DNA from: Argopecten irradians
Taxonomy: Eukaryota; Mollusca; Bivalvia; Pectinida; Pectinidae
Reading direction: 5' to 3'
Assembly (NCBI RefSeq): GCF_041381155.1
Contig: NC_091142.1
Location: 38,985,604-39,049,603 of the forward strand
DNA: 64,000 nucleotides
In this document: positions 12,762-23,500 of the stretch, one piece after another
Position numbering within the stretch: the first letter of the stretch is position 1
How the letters are laid out: each line of letters opens with the position of its first letter
Translations under genes and position numbers: made by a program
Notes under the pieces: model-generated
The model's database searches: none
The model's input: the letters and a program-made list of their open reading frames with translations, nothing else
Told to the model about the DNA's origin: nothing

Positions 12762-13590
12762 ATTACGACTTACTTGTTATTATTTATTACTTATTTATTA
12801 CTACTTACCTGTTATTATTTATTACTTATTTATTACTACTTACTTGTTATTATTTATTACTTATTTATTACTACTTACTTGTTATTATTTATTACTTATT
12901 TATTACTACTTACTTGTTATTATTTATTACTTATTTATTACTACTTACTTGTTATTATTTATTACTTATTTATTACGACTTACTTGTTATTATTTATTAC
13001 TTATTTATTACTACTTACTTGTTATTATTTATTACTTATTTATTACTACTTACTTGTTATTATTTATTACTTATTTATTACTACTTACCTGTTATTATTT
13101 ATTACTTATTTATTACTACTTACTTGTTATTATTTATTACTTATTTATTACTACTTACCTGTTATTATTTATTACTTATTTATTACTACTTACTTGTTAT
13201 TATTTATTACTTATTTATTACGACTTACTTGTTATTATTTATTACTTATTTATTACTACTTACCTGTTATTATTTATTACTTATTTATTACTACTTACTT
13301 GTTATTATTTATTACTTATTTATTACGACTTACTTGTTATTATTTATTACTTATTTATTACTACTTACCTGTTATTATTTATTACTTATTTATTACTACT
13401 TACTTGTTATTATTTATTACTTATTTATTACTACTTACTTGTTATTATTTTATTACTTATTTATTATTACTACTTACCTTGTTATTATTTATTACTTATT
13501 TATTACGACTTACTTGTTATTATTTATTACTTATTTATTACTACTTACTTGTTATTATTTATTACTTATTTATTATTACAATGTACTTAC
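12762..13590. repeat. 35-bp tandem array, about 23 units
   Basis: Units of 'cttacttgttattattt' plus 'attacttatttattacta', with sporadic c/t and a/g substitutions. Because 35 is not a multiple of 3 and the unit lacks stops on this strand, all three forward frames stay open for 245-349 codons. The frames are artefacts of composition. Confidence 0.95.
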
Positions 13591-14803
13591 TTTTAAATAT
13601 TCCTTACTATTTATTAATATCAACTTGTTCTTTTGTCAAAATCAAACATAACCGGTAGACAACCATTTGTGATACATTTGCTTTCTTATAATAAATAAAG
13701 TAATATCCAAAACTAAACGTTTTGCTAATATTTATTCTGCTTTCTGTACTTTCTGAGAAAACTAACAAACAGAATTTCTTAAGGACTGATGGACCACGTG
13801 CGGTACCAGGCTAATTGAAATATATTGAATGATATGCATTTAGAAAAGATTTTCCTCTCATATGTAAATTGGGAATACAGTAATAACTGAGTTTAAAATA
13901 TTTCACCTCCTACTGAAGCCAAGAGTGTATTTGAAATTGCTCTGATATTTATACTAGCTGGTTCCTCTACATCATCTCAAGCCAGACAACAAATCAACCT
14001 TGTAGGATTTTCCAAATCGTTGTGTTATAATTGCGACTTAGTTATGTTGTTACAAAATAGACTATGTCGCATGCCTAATTGAGAATTAGTTATGTCATAA
14101 TTACAATACAGACTATATAGAACTACATTCTACTTTATGTCTGTTACTGTTAGTTAAGACAAGATGTGACAAAGTGTGACTGACAAAGTGTCACATCACA
14201 TGAAGTAATCCTAAAACCAACATAAAGTTATAACATCTCATTTTAATGAAATATTGCAAGACGTGAGCCTAAATATGACAGCACTTGATTCCATTGACAA
14301 CTTGTGATATTGACTAGTGTCCGGGGTATTTGGAGGACACTGTAAGTCCATAACGCCAATACATGGCCGTTACTACTCGTGTAATTGTGCATGTATTTTA
14401 CAATTATTTCCAACATTACATGGAAATATACAACTACAATATGCTGTATTATCATGAAACACATCACCATGACACATTTGTCAACAATTAGACTTAACCT
14501 TTGATATTAAACATATTTTGATATTTAAAGGGTTAGGTAGAAGACAAGTTCTAACAACTTATAAAATATGCGAATTGTATACTGTATACAGTACTTTAGT
14601 ATTGGTTTTAAACTCAAGTTAACGTTACGTTGCCAATTCATTGAAATATTACTCTTTATATCAAGATTTTTATTCATTCCATACGTGTAATATTAACTGA
14701 ACAGTACTGCTTGATATGTGAATAAGAGTTGTGATGAGAATAGGCGTGTTTGTAAAATAAAGGATGTCCCTGGTAAAATATGACAAACTCCAATCATTCT
14801 TAC

Positions 14804-14875
14804 CTCTTCTTCGTTTGGGCTGTCCATTGCCTCTTCGTTTGGACTAGTATACGTACTGTCCATTGCCTTGGCCAT
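14804..14875 (-). CDS. Candidate first coding exon of an unassigned minus-strand gene
   Basis: An ATG in excellent context (AAAATGGCC) is followed by 24 codons and a consensus donor GAG|GTAAGA, ending in phase 0. The peptide contains an imperfect internal repeat (AMDSTYTSPNEE / AMDSPNEEE) and is acidic. A matching terminal exon could be the frame at 12306-12500, 2.3 kb downstream on the same strand; the 35-bp array would then lie in the intron. No family recognised. Weak but plausible. Confidence 0.3.
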
Positions 14876-14928
14876 TTTGTATTTCAAGTGAAAAACGCCG
14901 CGCTTTGACACAACCGTCAAGTAACAGA

Positions 14929-15010
14929 TAATTTGAATGATAACAAATAAGTGACAACAAATAAGTGATAACAAATAAGTGATAACAAATAAGTGATAAC
15001 AAAAAAGTAT
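14929..15010. repeat. 14-15-bp tandem repeat
   Basis: About five copies of 'gataacaaataagt', just upstream (minus-strand sense) of the candidate exon at 14804-14875. Confidence 0.8.
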
Positions 15011-15227
15011 TAAGTGTTAAGAAATAAGCCATAACTAAAATGTCCCTCCAGGGCTTCCGTAAATTCGTGCTTTCGGTTTGAATGTAATAATGGTTTCAGG
15101 ATAAACAGAATACACGGTTAGTATCTTACAATGCAAGTTCGACACGGCAAAGCCTCGATCGTTATCTCGGCTTTCCCAAGTCTCGCACCAAAATAAACCT
15201 TGTATTGTAAGATACTAACCATGTATT

Positions 15228-15990
15228 CTCTATCTATCGGACCTTTTAGTCACTAGATATTGCTGTCTATCTGACCTTTCAGTCGCTTTTTTAGTCACTA
15301 GATATTGCTCTCTATCAAACTAGATATTGCTGTCTATCTGACCTTTCAGTCGCTTTTTTAGTCACTAGATATTGCTCTCTATCAAACCAGTTAGTGACTA
15401 TTGTCACTCTCTATCATTTTTAGTCACTAGATACTGTACAGTATTGCTCTCTATCAAACCAGTTAGTGACTAGATATTAATCTGTATAGGACCTTTCAGT
15501 CACCAGATATTACTCGCCATCAGACCTTTTAGTCAACAGATATTACTCTCTATCAAACCTTTAATTACTAAATATTACTCTCTATCAAACCTTTTAGTCA
15601 CTAGATAATAATCTGTATCGGACCTTTTCGTCACCAGATATTACTCGCCCTCGGACCTTTTAGTCACTAGATATTGCTCACCATCGGACCTATAGTCACT
15701 AGATATTACTCTGTATCGGACCTTTAAGTCACTAGATATTACTCTCTATCAAACCATTTAGTCACTAGATATTTCTCTGTATCGGACGTTAAAGTCACTA
15801 GATATTTCTCTGTATCGGACGTTTCAGTCGCTAGATATTTCTCTGTATCGGACCTATAATCACTAGATATTACTCTGTATCGGACCTTTTAGTCACTAGA
15901 TATAAATCTCTATCAAACCATAAGTCACTAGCAGTATCGGACGTTTAAGTCACTAGATATTTCTCTGTATCGTACAGGTATGTCACCCTC
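15228..15990. repeat. Degenerate ~33-bp tandem array
   Basis: Repeats of 'tagtcactagatatt' plus 'actctctatcggacctt' with frequent indels, about 20 units. The first units form a higher-order doubling (15238-15375). No coding content. Confidence 0.9.
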
Positions 15991-16575
15991 TATCAGACAG
16001 GTATAATTCATTAGGCATTAGCAGAAAGGTAAGTCACAGGTATTATTGCCTTACATATCGTATCATTGCATTGTTACAGGTATTTTATGTTTTTCTATGG
16101 GGATTAAATAGGGTTAAGCTTTTGAAACAGGCTGGTTGTTAATATTTAGCCTGTGTGAATAAGAATACGTGTAGGTGTAAAATAATTTGTCCGAGAAATG
16201 ATATTTATGACGAGTGGCAACAGGGACCACATACGCTGGATTGTAAAAGTTGATATTCGGTAATGTGTGCAATGATATATGTGATCGTACATTGTGTATA
16301 ACTCGAGTTCCACGCTGTGTGAAAGGCCTGTTATAGGTTTGTATCAAGGATTAAACGTTTAAAGCACGATATGTAGAGGCTTTAATGGGTGGCGTTCGTC
16401 ATTGTTGATAGTCCTTGTCTCCAGGGTTTGGACCGAAGCCTTGGAATCATGCACCGCATTACAAGCATCCATAACTAATACCAAGACTCCGAAATATTAA
16501 ATATAATCTGATATGTGTATGTTTAATATCTGTCATTATCAGGAAGTGTGTCCATTCCTGGTTACGAGATCAGAA

Positions 16576-16628
16576 ATGGGAAGGACCGAAAACTGATGTC
16601 ACAACGACTTACAAAAATGGAGATCTAA
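16576..16628 (+). promoter_or_regulatory. Two short upstream ORFs before the K+ channel start
   Basis: ATG at 16576 opens a six-codon frame ending TGA at 16594-16596. That stop overlaps a second ATG at 16596 (TGATG), which opens a ten-codon frame ending TAA at 16626-16628, 22 nt before the channel ATG at 16651. Overlapping stop-start frames this close to a main start could restrain or reinitiate translation. It is not known whether this stretch is in the mature mRNA. Confidence 0.4.
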
Positions 16629-16650
16629 TCGGTTGGGAAAAGGTACAGAT

Positions 16651-17529
16651 ATGGATACAGGAAAAAAGAAAAGGGTCAAAATTACTGACCAAAAAGCCAG
16701 GAAAAAAGGTAAATCGGCAATTGAAAGAAGAAATTCGGCCAAATTGGTCGGGATACAGCCGGGTTCTGAGGAGCGGAGAAATTCCAATACAGCGTCTTAT
16801 GAAGATCACAAGAGAGAACCGGACGGTAAGGAGAATAATGATGATACACCACGCATAGAATTAGAACACGTGGAAAATGGCCAAGAAGAATCAGAACCAG
16901 ATAAATCAGACAAAATCACATCAGAGGAGACCGTTACGATCAACTCGCCGGATGATGCAACTGTTGGACATGATCTGTCAGCCAAAGTTATGACCGATCA
17001 TACAGGACGAATAAAGGTACCAAAAAGAATTCCATCAGCGTCAAGTGGAGGGAGCAGTGCCGAGGACAGTGATGCCGACATCGTTACCTTAAACATTGGT
17101 GGTTTCAAACACCAGACTAAATTAGAAACCATTTCCCAATTTCCAAGTACCAGACTCGCGAAATTGGCCGAATCTGCAAGGTTAACTGGGAAACGAGAGT
17201 ACTTTTTTGACAGGCACCCTACCTTATTTGAGTATATACTGAATTTTTACAGAGTAGGGAAGCTTCACGTGCCGATCAGTCTTTGTGGGCCCCTTTTAAG
17301 GGAAGAACTGGATTTCTGGGAAATTGACGACAAGGACATTGAACAATGTTGCTGGGTTCATTACATCAGTTTCGAAGAAACGCTTGAGATGATCGAGAAA
17401 TTCGAACAAGACGATAGGCGGACGAAAAATTCGGCAAAAAATGTTGATCCTGACGCTCCTTTCTGGTACCGTTATAGACCGAAAGTGTGGAGAGCCCTTC
17501 AGGACCCGTACTCGTCTAAAGGGGCAACG
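16651..17529 (+). CDS. Shaw-class K+ channel exon 1: N-tail and T1 tetramerisation domain
   Basis: It encodes residues 1-293. Residues 1-140 are charged and low in complexity, starting MDTGKKKRVK. T1 follows, with zinc-site residues at the subunit interface and the conserved RPKVWRALQDPYSS just before S1. Donor ACG|GTAAGT. The intron falls between T1 and S1, a position common in this gene family. An open frame extends upstream to 16597 but holds no earlier ATG. Confidence 0.93.
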
Positions 17530-20500
17530 GTAAGTTCCCACTAAATTTACAAATTATAATATTATTATACATATAGGTATGCTTTCCTTGGTCCTTACGT
17601 CAATTGTCTGAGAGAACCGTCATATAGTTTGTAGCGCGGAAAAAAAAGATCATATTTTCCCAGGCAATTAATTGATCCTTTAAAAAAAATCCTCAGTGTG
17701 ACTTATTATGTGATTTGTATATAAATTATTATCTTGTGCGTTATATCAAGCCCGGAAGTGGATTAAGTCGAGAGTTTATCTTACATTGCAACAGGTACGT
17801 AATAACTTCTGTCGAGAAGTATAAATCGTGTGGCATTCTGTCACCCCGTGTTCTTTGAAAGTCAGTCTAATTTTGTAACACGTTTCACTAATTTGCTAAC
17901 GATACGAAGATAAGACGTTCATTCATTGATGGAACACATTTTGCCGCTATATCAGACACTGACGATTACCAGTGAGTCATATTGGTGGCAGCGGTGGGAT
18001 ACAGTGCGCTTCATTCCGTTATTTTGTACAAGAGTGTCATAATATGTTTCCTCATAGAGGCCGCTGCGCAGACTTTAGTAGAGTAACCTGGAGTGTAATG
18101 TTTTCTGTTGCTATACAAAATGTAATAAAGCAGGTATGTCGATATGATGATTTATGGAACAAGGGTAACCAATGTTGAAATTGACCCCCAACGTCGAATA
18201 ATAGTACATATTTTATCATAACGACCCACCATCATTACACAATAACAATGAACACTCGTCGTATGGGCTGTTACGATTGGTCCTTCTTATTGTATCGTTA
18301 GGTGGTTCACGCAATATCACCTACGTGTTATTCACATTACACGATATCTTCTGTATATAAAACTGTGCGAGAATCAAGAGTGTGTTACGTTGTTTCAGTA
18401 AGTTTGACGTGTGACAGACGAGTAATTCGAGTACGAATTATGAGTCGATATATTGTAAATAATTGTTGTCAGTAGGAAATTGTGTAATACCTCAATCTAG
18501 TAGATCGTTTGTGAATCATCGCTGCATGTGTTGTCTTTGTGTAGTCATTTTAATCAACTGTGGTATCAATACTGATTGTTGACAACATGCTAAATGTAAC
18601 GTGATCGGGTCTATCTTTCGACAGATTTCACCAAGTGAGATATCTGGTCTTGGTAACAGACCACTTGTAAGTGTCACTGGTCTACTGCTGGTACACGAAG
18701 TATAGATTTCTTCAGCCTTTGGGTGGTCACAAGGCCCTCGAGGTTTTGTTATTGTTTTTGTCCCACTCAGTAATATAACAAATGCCAGATAAACAGTTAA
18801 TTATGGTTTATTAATAAGACAAATAGATAAACAGAGTACGAGTTCGTGATACACTTTAGTCTATGAGAGGCCACACTGTTCTCTTTCACCGTTTCACGTA
18901 ATACTCAATACAATATATATTCTACTAGATACACCACAAATAATATACTTAATTAGTTAGATAATGTAAATATCTCATTATTTGTGGTACAAACACAATA
19001 ATAAAATCTCGAGGGCCTTGTGACCACCCAAAGGCTGAAGAAATCTATACTCCGTGTACCAGCAGTAGACCAGTGACACTTACAAGTGGTCTTTTACATA
19101 GATACATAGATTTATTCTGACAACATACATGTTAACATGTACAGGATTTTTTATAATCCTATAATAGTCAGCTCTTAGAAATTTACGGATTTATTTTTTT
19201 CAGTGTATAAATACTTTAGTGGCTGATTTTTCCAGTGTGAATCGAGTTCATATTCAAATAGTCAGCTCTTAGAAATTTACGGATTTTTTTTTCAGTGTAT
19301 AAATACTTTAGTGGCTGATTTTTTCAGTGTGAATCGAGTTCATATTCAAATTGCTTAACTGTCCTAGACTGAACAACATTTGATGGGAGACTGTTCCAAG
19401 TATTCACGACTCTCTGGGTAAACGAGTGTTTTCTCACGCACAGCCTTGAATGTTCTTTGTACACTTTCAAATCATGTTCGCGGGTAGTTGATCCCTGGTT
19501 AATTGAAAACAAATCTGCGACTTCTAAAAATCTTTATCGTATTTTCCAGAAAGTATTTTGTACATTTCAATCATATCCCCACGTGACCGCCTGTATGCTA
19601 ACGTTGGAAGTTGGAGTTTACGCAAACGTTCTGTATATGGCAAAGTTGAGAGACCTGGCTTTGTTGCTCGACGTTGAACGTTTTCTATTGTTGTTACATG
19701 CTTTTCCAAATACGGACACCAGGCTTGAACAGCATATTCAATATGAGGCCTAACTAATGCCGTGTATAAAAGTTTAAAACTGTTCTGGTCCATATATTCC
19801 ATTGTCCTCCGCAACACTCCCATGATTGAATTTGCTTTGTTGACCTTTTCACATATATGCTTGTCAAAGGTAAGTTTATCATCTATGGTGACACCAATAT
19901 CCTTCTCCGAGTCAACGAATTTTGAAAATTGGGCATTTTCCTTCAGTCTGTATCCATATTTAGTTGTATTTGAATATCCCAGTCGCATCATTTTACATTT
20001 GTCTGGGTGGAAGCAGAGTTTCCAAATATCTGACCATTGGCTTAATGAATATATATCATGTTGTAATATTTTGCAATCCTCTTCATTTTTTATTGATCTA
20101 AAAGCTTTCTTATCATCCGCATACAGATAGGTGTCTGTCCCGGTACTTGTAACATCGGGCATATCACTTATATAGAGAACAAAGAGAAGTGGTCCCAACA
20201 CAGATCTTTGTGGTATCCCTGCTTAAAACTGGATTCCACTCCGACGTTTTGCCATTCACTACAACTCTTTGTTTTCTTCCATACAGAAAGGCTTGGATCC
20301 AGGTTGAAAACTGACCACCGATGCCATATTTTGCGAGTTTATGTACTAATCGGCCATGATGTACTTTGTCGAAAGCCTTCATAAAGTCACAGTATATAAT
20401 ATCCACGCATGCTCCTTTATCCAAAATATCTGTCCATCTATCCATGACATTGATAAGTTGAAGAACCGTGGATCTACTGTCTATAAAACCAAACTGAGCG

Positions 20501-23500
20501 TTACTAAATAGCTTATTTCTTTTCATGTGACTCATTATTTTATCCCTTATTATTGATTTAAGACCAGATATCTCACTTAAGATAGACCCGATCACGTTAC
20601 ATTATGTAAAAGCGTTTTAGAACCAGTCCTCATGAGTGTGTATTACGAATATTATCATAAAATTGTAGGCACCAAAAGACACAGGTAATTTGTACATCAA
20701 AGAAATTGTATAACAGCCCACTGTGGCTGATTTGTTGCTTTGAAGTTGGGAATCACTCTTTGTAATCTTCAGAGGAAGTTTCTGTAGGCCTGTAATTGGT
20801 CAAAGCTTTTTTCCTGGACTGTCTCCAGTTTTGCTATGAGATCGTCCAGGGGTAGATATAACGTTAGTGATAGTAACCCCTGGAGTATCGAGGATGCAAA
20901 TCAATACGTTAAGTATGTTGCCGTCTTCTCAGTGCCTTCGTATAAACAATAGAGTGTTGTGTACCGGTGGTCAGGTCTTAGCGAATAGAGAAGGAATGTT
21001 ATCACATAAAGCAGGTGTTATCCTACGTACGAACCATAGCCAGGTAAAAAGAGCTAGTTATTACACCGACCTCTACTCACTTACTATTATAATCCTAAGG
21101 ACTTTAATAAGCTGGTAATCGGATCAGTGAATGGAAAATTGTTGACACACAGGCATTTGATTCTAAAGTTATTTTTTCTCCGTATATCTGTAATATTGAC
21201 ACACCCTTACACACAGAGATATATATAAAGAAAAATGTCTATAGAGTCAAACGCCTGTGGTTGGATCTGTAGAAATGTCAAAAAATAAGAAGCATAAACC
21301 TCTTTGAAGAGTAGGTCAATAAGACACTTAAAATATGCCAAAATGTAGAAAAGAAATAAAGTTCAGAAAAATACTGCTATTTGTTAAAGATGCATTTGTA
21401 TATTATATAGTTTCATTGCGTTGTTGTTAAACTATATATTTGTTACATAAGCGTAACGTATTCTGTATTTGAATATTACAGAGTTATCTGCACTTGCGGG
21501 TAGGTATTGATTGTGTCGTCATGTGTTTGCGAGCGTAACGTCATACTTTTCGGAAAAAAACGACGTGAATTACGCTCACAAAACAATGACGTCACAATGG
21601 ATACCTACCAAGGGAACTAACTCTAATATGCAAAGACGGAATAACAGCAGTGTGTTGCACTGCAATCAACCACGGGCATCCAAGAATGAGGTCATTTAAA
21701 GAATAAAGTGTCAGGTTAAAAAGATGAAGAAAACCGGGAGGCTCCAGAGAAAAAACCCACCGACATTCGGTCGGTACCTGGTCAGACATCTATATAGGGT
21801 AACGAATTAGAAATCATTCACTAGCCGTAGGTCGGTGGCTTTCCTCTGTAATCTTTGTGTTTTCCTCCCACCACGTTCTTAACGCCCCGTGGGTATCGAT
21901 ATGACATGGAAAGATAAAGAATTATATATTTTATTATACTTCTTCTTGGCCTCCATGTACACGTACATTATTTGATAGTTCAAGATGTCTTTCAGCGCCT
22001 CGTGTCCAGATTTGGATATTTTAAGTACTTAGTGTGAAAATTGATAATGCGAAGTGCCGAATACAACAGTATGGCTAGAAAATATGAAAGTCCCCAACTT
22101 CCATCATTTTTATATGGAGATATCGATGATAATTTTCTTATGCTTCTTATTCGACAGATTTACTTATTCAATCGTTAAATTTTCTTATGTAGCAACATCA
22201 TATATTATTTTTGACTGAAAATGCTGAAATGGCTTTCTTCCATTGATATATCTTTACTCACTGTACAAACAATTCAGATATCAAAATAAATTTGATCTGC
22301 ATGTCAATATTATCTACAGATCTGAAGACTGCTTATGTCGAAGTGAAACAAGAGGCCCAGAGGGCCTGTATCGCTAACCTGGTTCGTAAGGTCAATATTC
22401 TGAATTCAGGTTCGTTGTTTATTTTCTGAAGGAATTTGAATATTTACCTCTAATTCCCCATTTGAGCCCTGCTCTTTCTGCTGCAGGGGGTCAAAACCAA
22501 AATTTATACCAACTCTCTTCCCCTTGCTCAAAGGATGTTTGTGGCCAAATTCGGTTACAATCCAAGCAGAACTATACGACAAGTAGCGATTTAAAGGATT
22601 TACCGCTATTTTTCCTGTTGGGCCCCGCCCCTCCTGCCCCGGGGGGGTCAGACCCAAAATTTATACAAACTCCCCTTCCCCAATAATGTTTTTGGTCAAA
22701 TTTGGTTTCAATCTATGCAGAACTCTAGACTAGTAGCGATTTATTGGATTTACCTCTGTTATCCCTATTGGGCCCTGCCCCCGGGGGATCAGAGCCAAAA
22801 TTTATACAAACGTTGTTCCACTTCCTTCAAGGATGTTTATGGCCAAAATTTGTTACAATCCATGCAGAATTCTATGACTAGTAGCGATTTAAAGGAAATG
22901 TTGACGGACTGAAGGACAGACGACGGACGCCGCGCCATGACATAAACTTACTGGCCCTTCGGGCCAGGTGAGCTAAAGATTTTAAAACCTGAAGACTGCT
23001 TATTTCGAAGTGTAAAATTCATAAAACATGAAGACTGCTTATTTCGAAGCGTTAAACCTGAAAACCTTGCTTATTTCGAAGTATATTCTTGTGTAGTAAG
23101 TAGAATATAAGAATTCTTTGAAACATCAACGTCGGGTTAACGAAGTTTGATTTATAATTCTCTTTATTTCCTCCATTTTACATAAACAGAATAACATACA
23201 TGTAATAAAATATTTAACATGGCATTCATTTTACAAAGAATAATAATAAGTGATGTGACAACTTGTTTAGTACTTGTACATACAACTATTTTAGTACTAT
23301 TTATAAGTACATTAAAGAGCACTACATAATATATATATATAGACCTGATAACCATTTGAAAGAAAAACCATTTAACAGTGAAAAAATATCTGACAGAAAC
23401 GTGGTGAAATTCTATTATATCTAATCTGGTAAACTCATACATTATTTTGCCACCTATAAGTATATGAAATAATTGGAAGTCTGAGTGGGAATGCAAGTAT

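Larger units (their letters stand above)
18994..20602 (-). mobile_element. LINE (non-LTR retrotransposon) fragment, minus strand
   Basis: Carries the C-terminal two thirds of a non-LTR reverse transcriptase of the Jockey/CR1-like group. Frame A (20595 to about 20225) has FMKAFDKVHH (motif A). Frame B (about 20225 to 19524) has VLGPLLFVLYISDMP, YADD (motif C) and the thumb-region RPHIEYAVQAWCPYL. A further frame at 19512-19324 encodes the usual extreme C-terminus (VVNTWNSLP). Broken by a one-base shift near 20225 and by stops, and lacking the 5' endonuclease region. It is dead and lies in the channel intron in antisense orientation. Confidence 0.85.

Noticed and set aside
12609..13658. Long open frames of up to 349 codons rich in Tyr and Leu
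   Set aside because: They are translations of the 35-bp array in each frame; periodic, with no domain and no splice context.
16633..16650. Earlier start for the K+ channel at a TTG codon
   Set aside because: TTG is not expected as a start in an animal nuclear gene; the first in-frame ATG is at 16651.
19457..20130. Plus-strand frames over the LINE (98 and 122 codons)
   Set aside because: Antisense shadows of the reverse-transcriptase frames.
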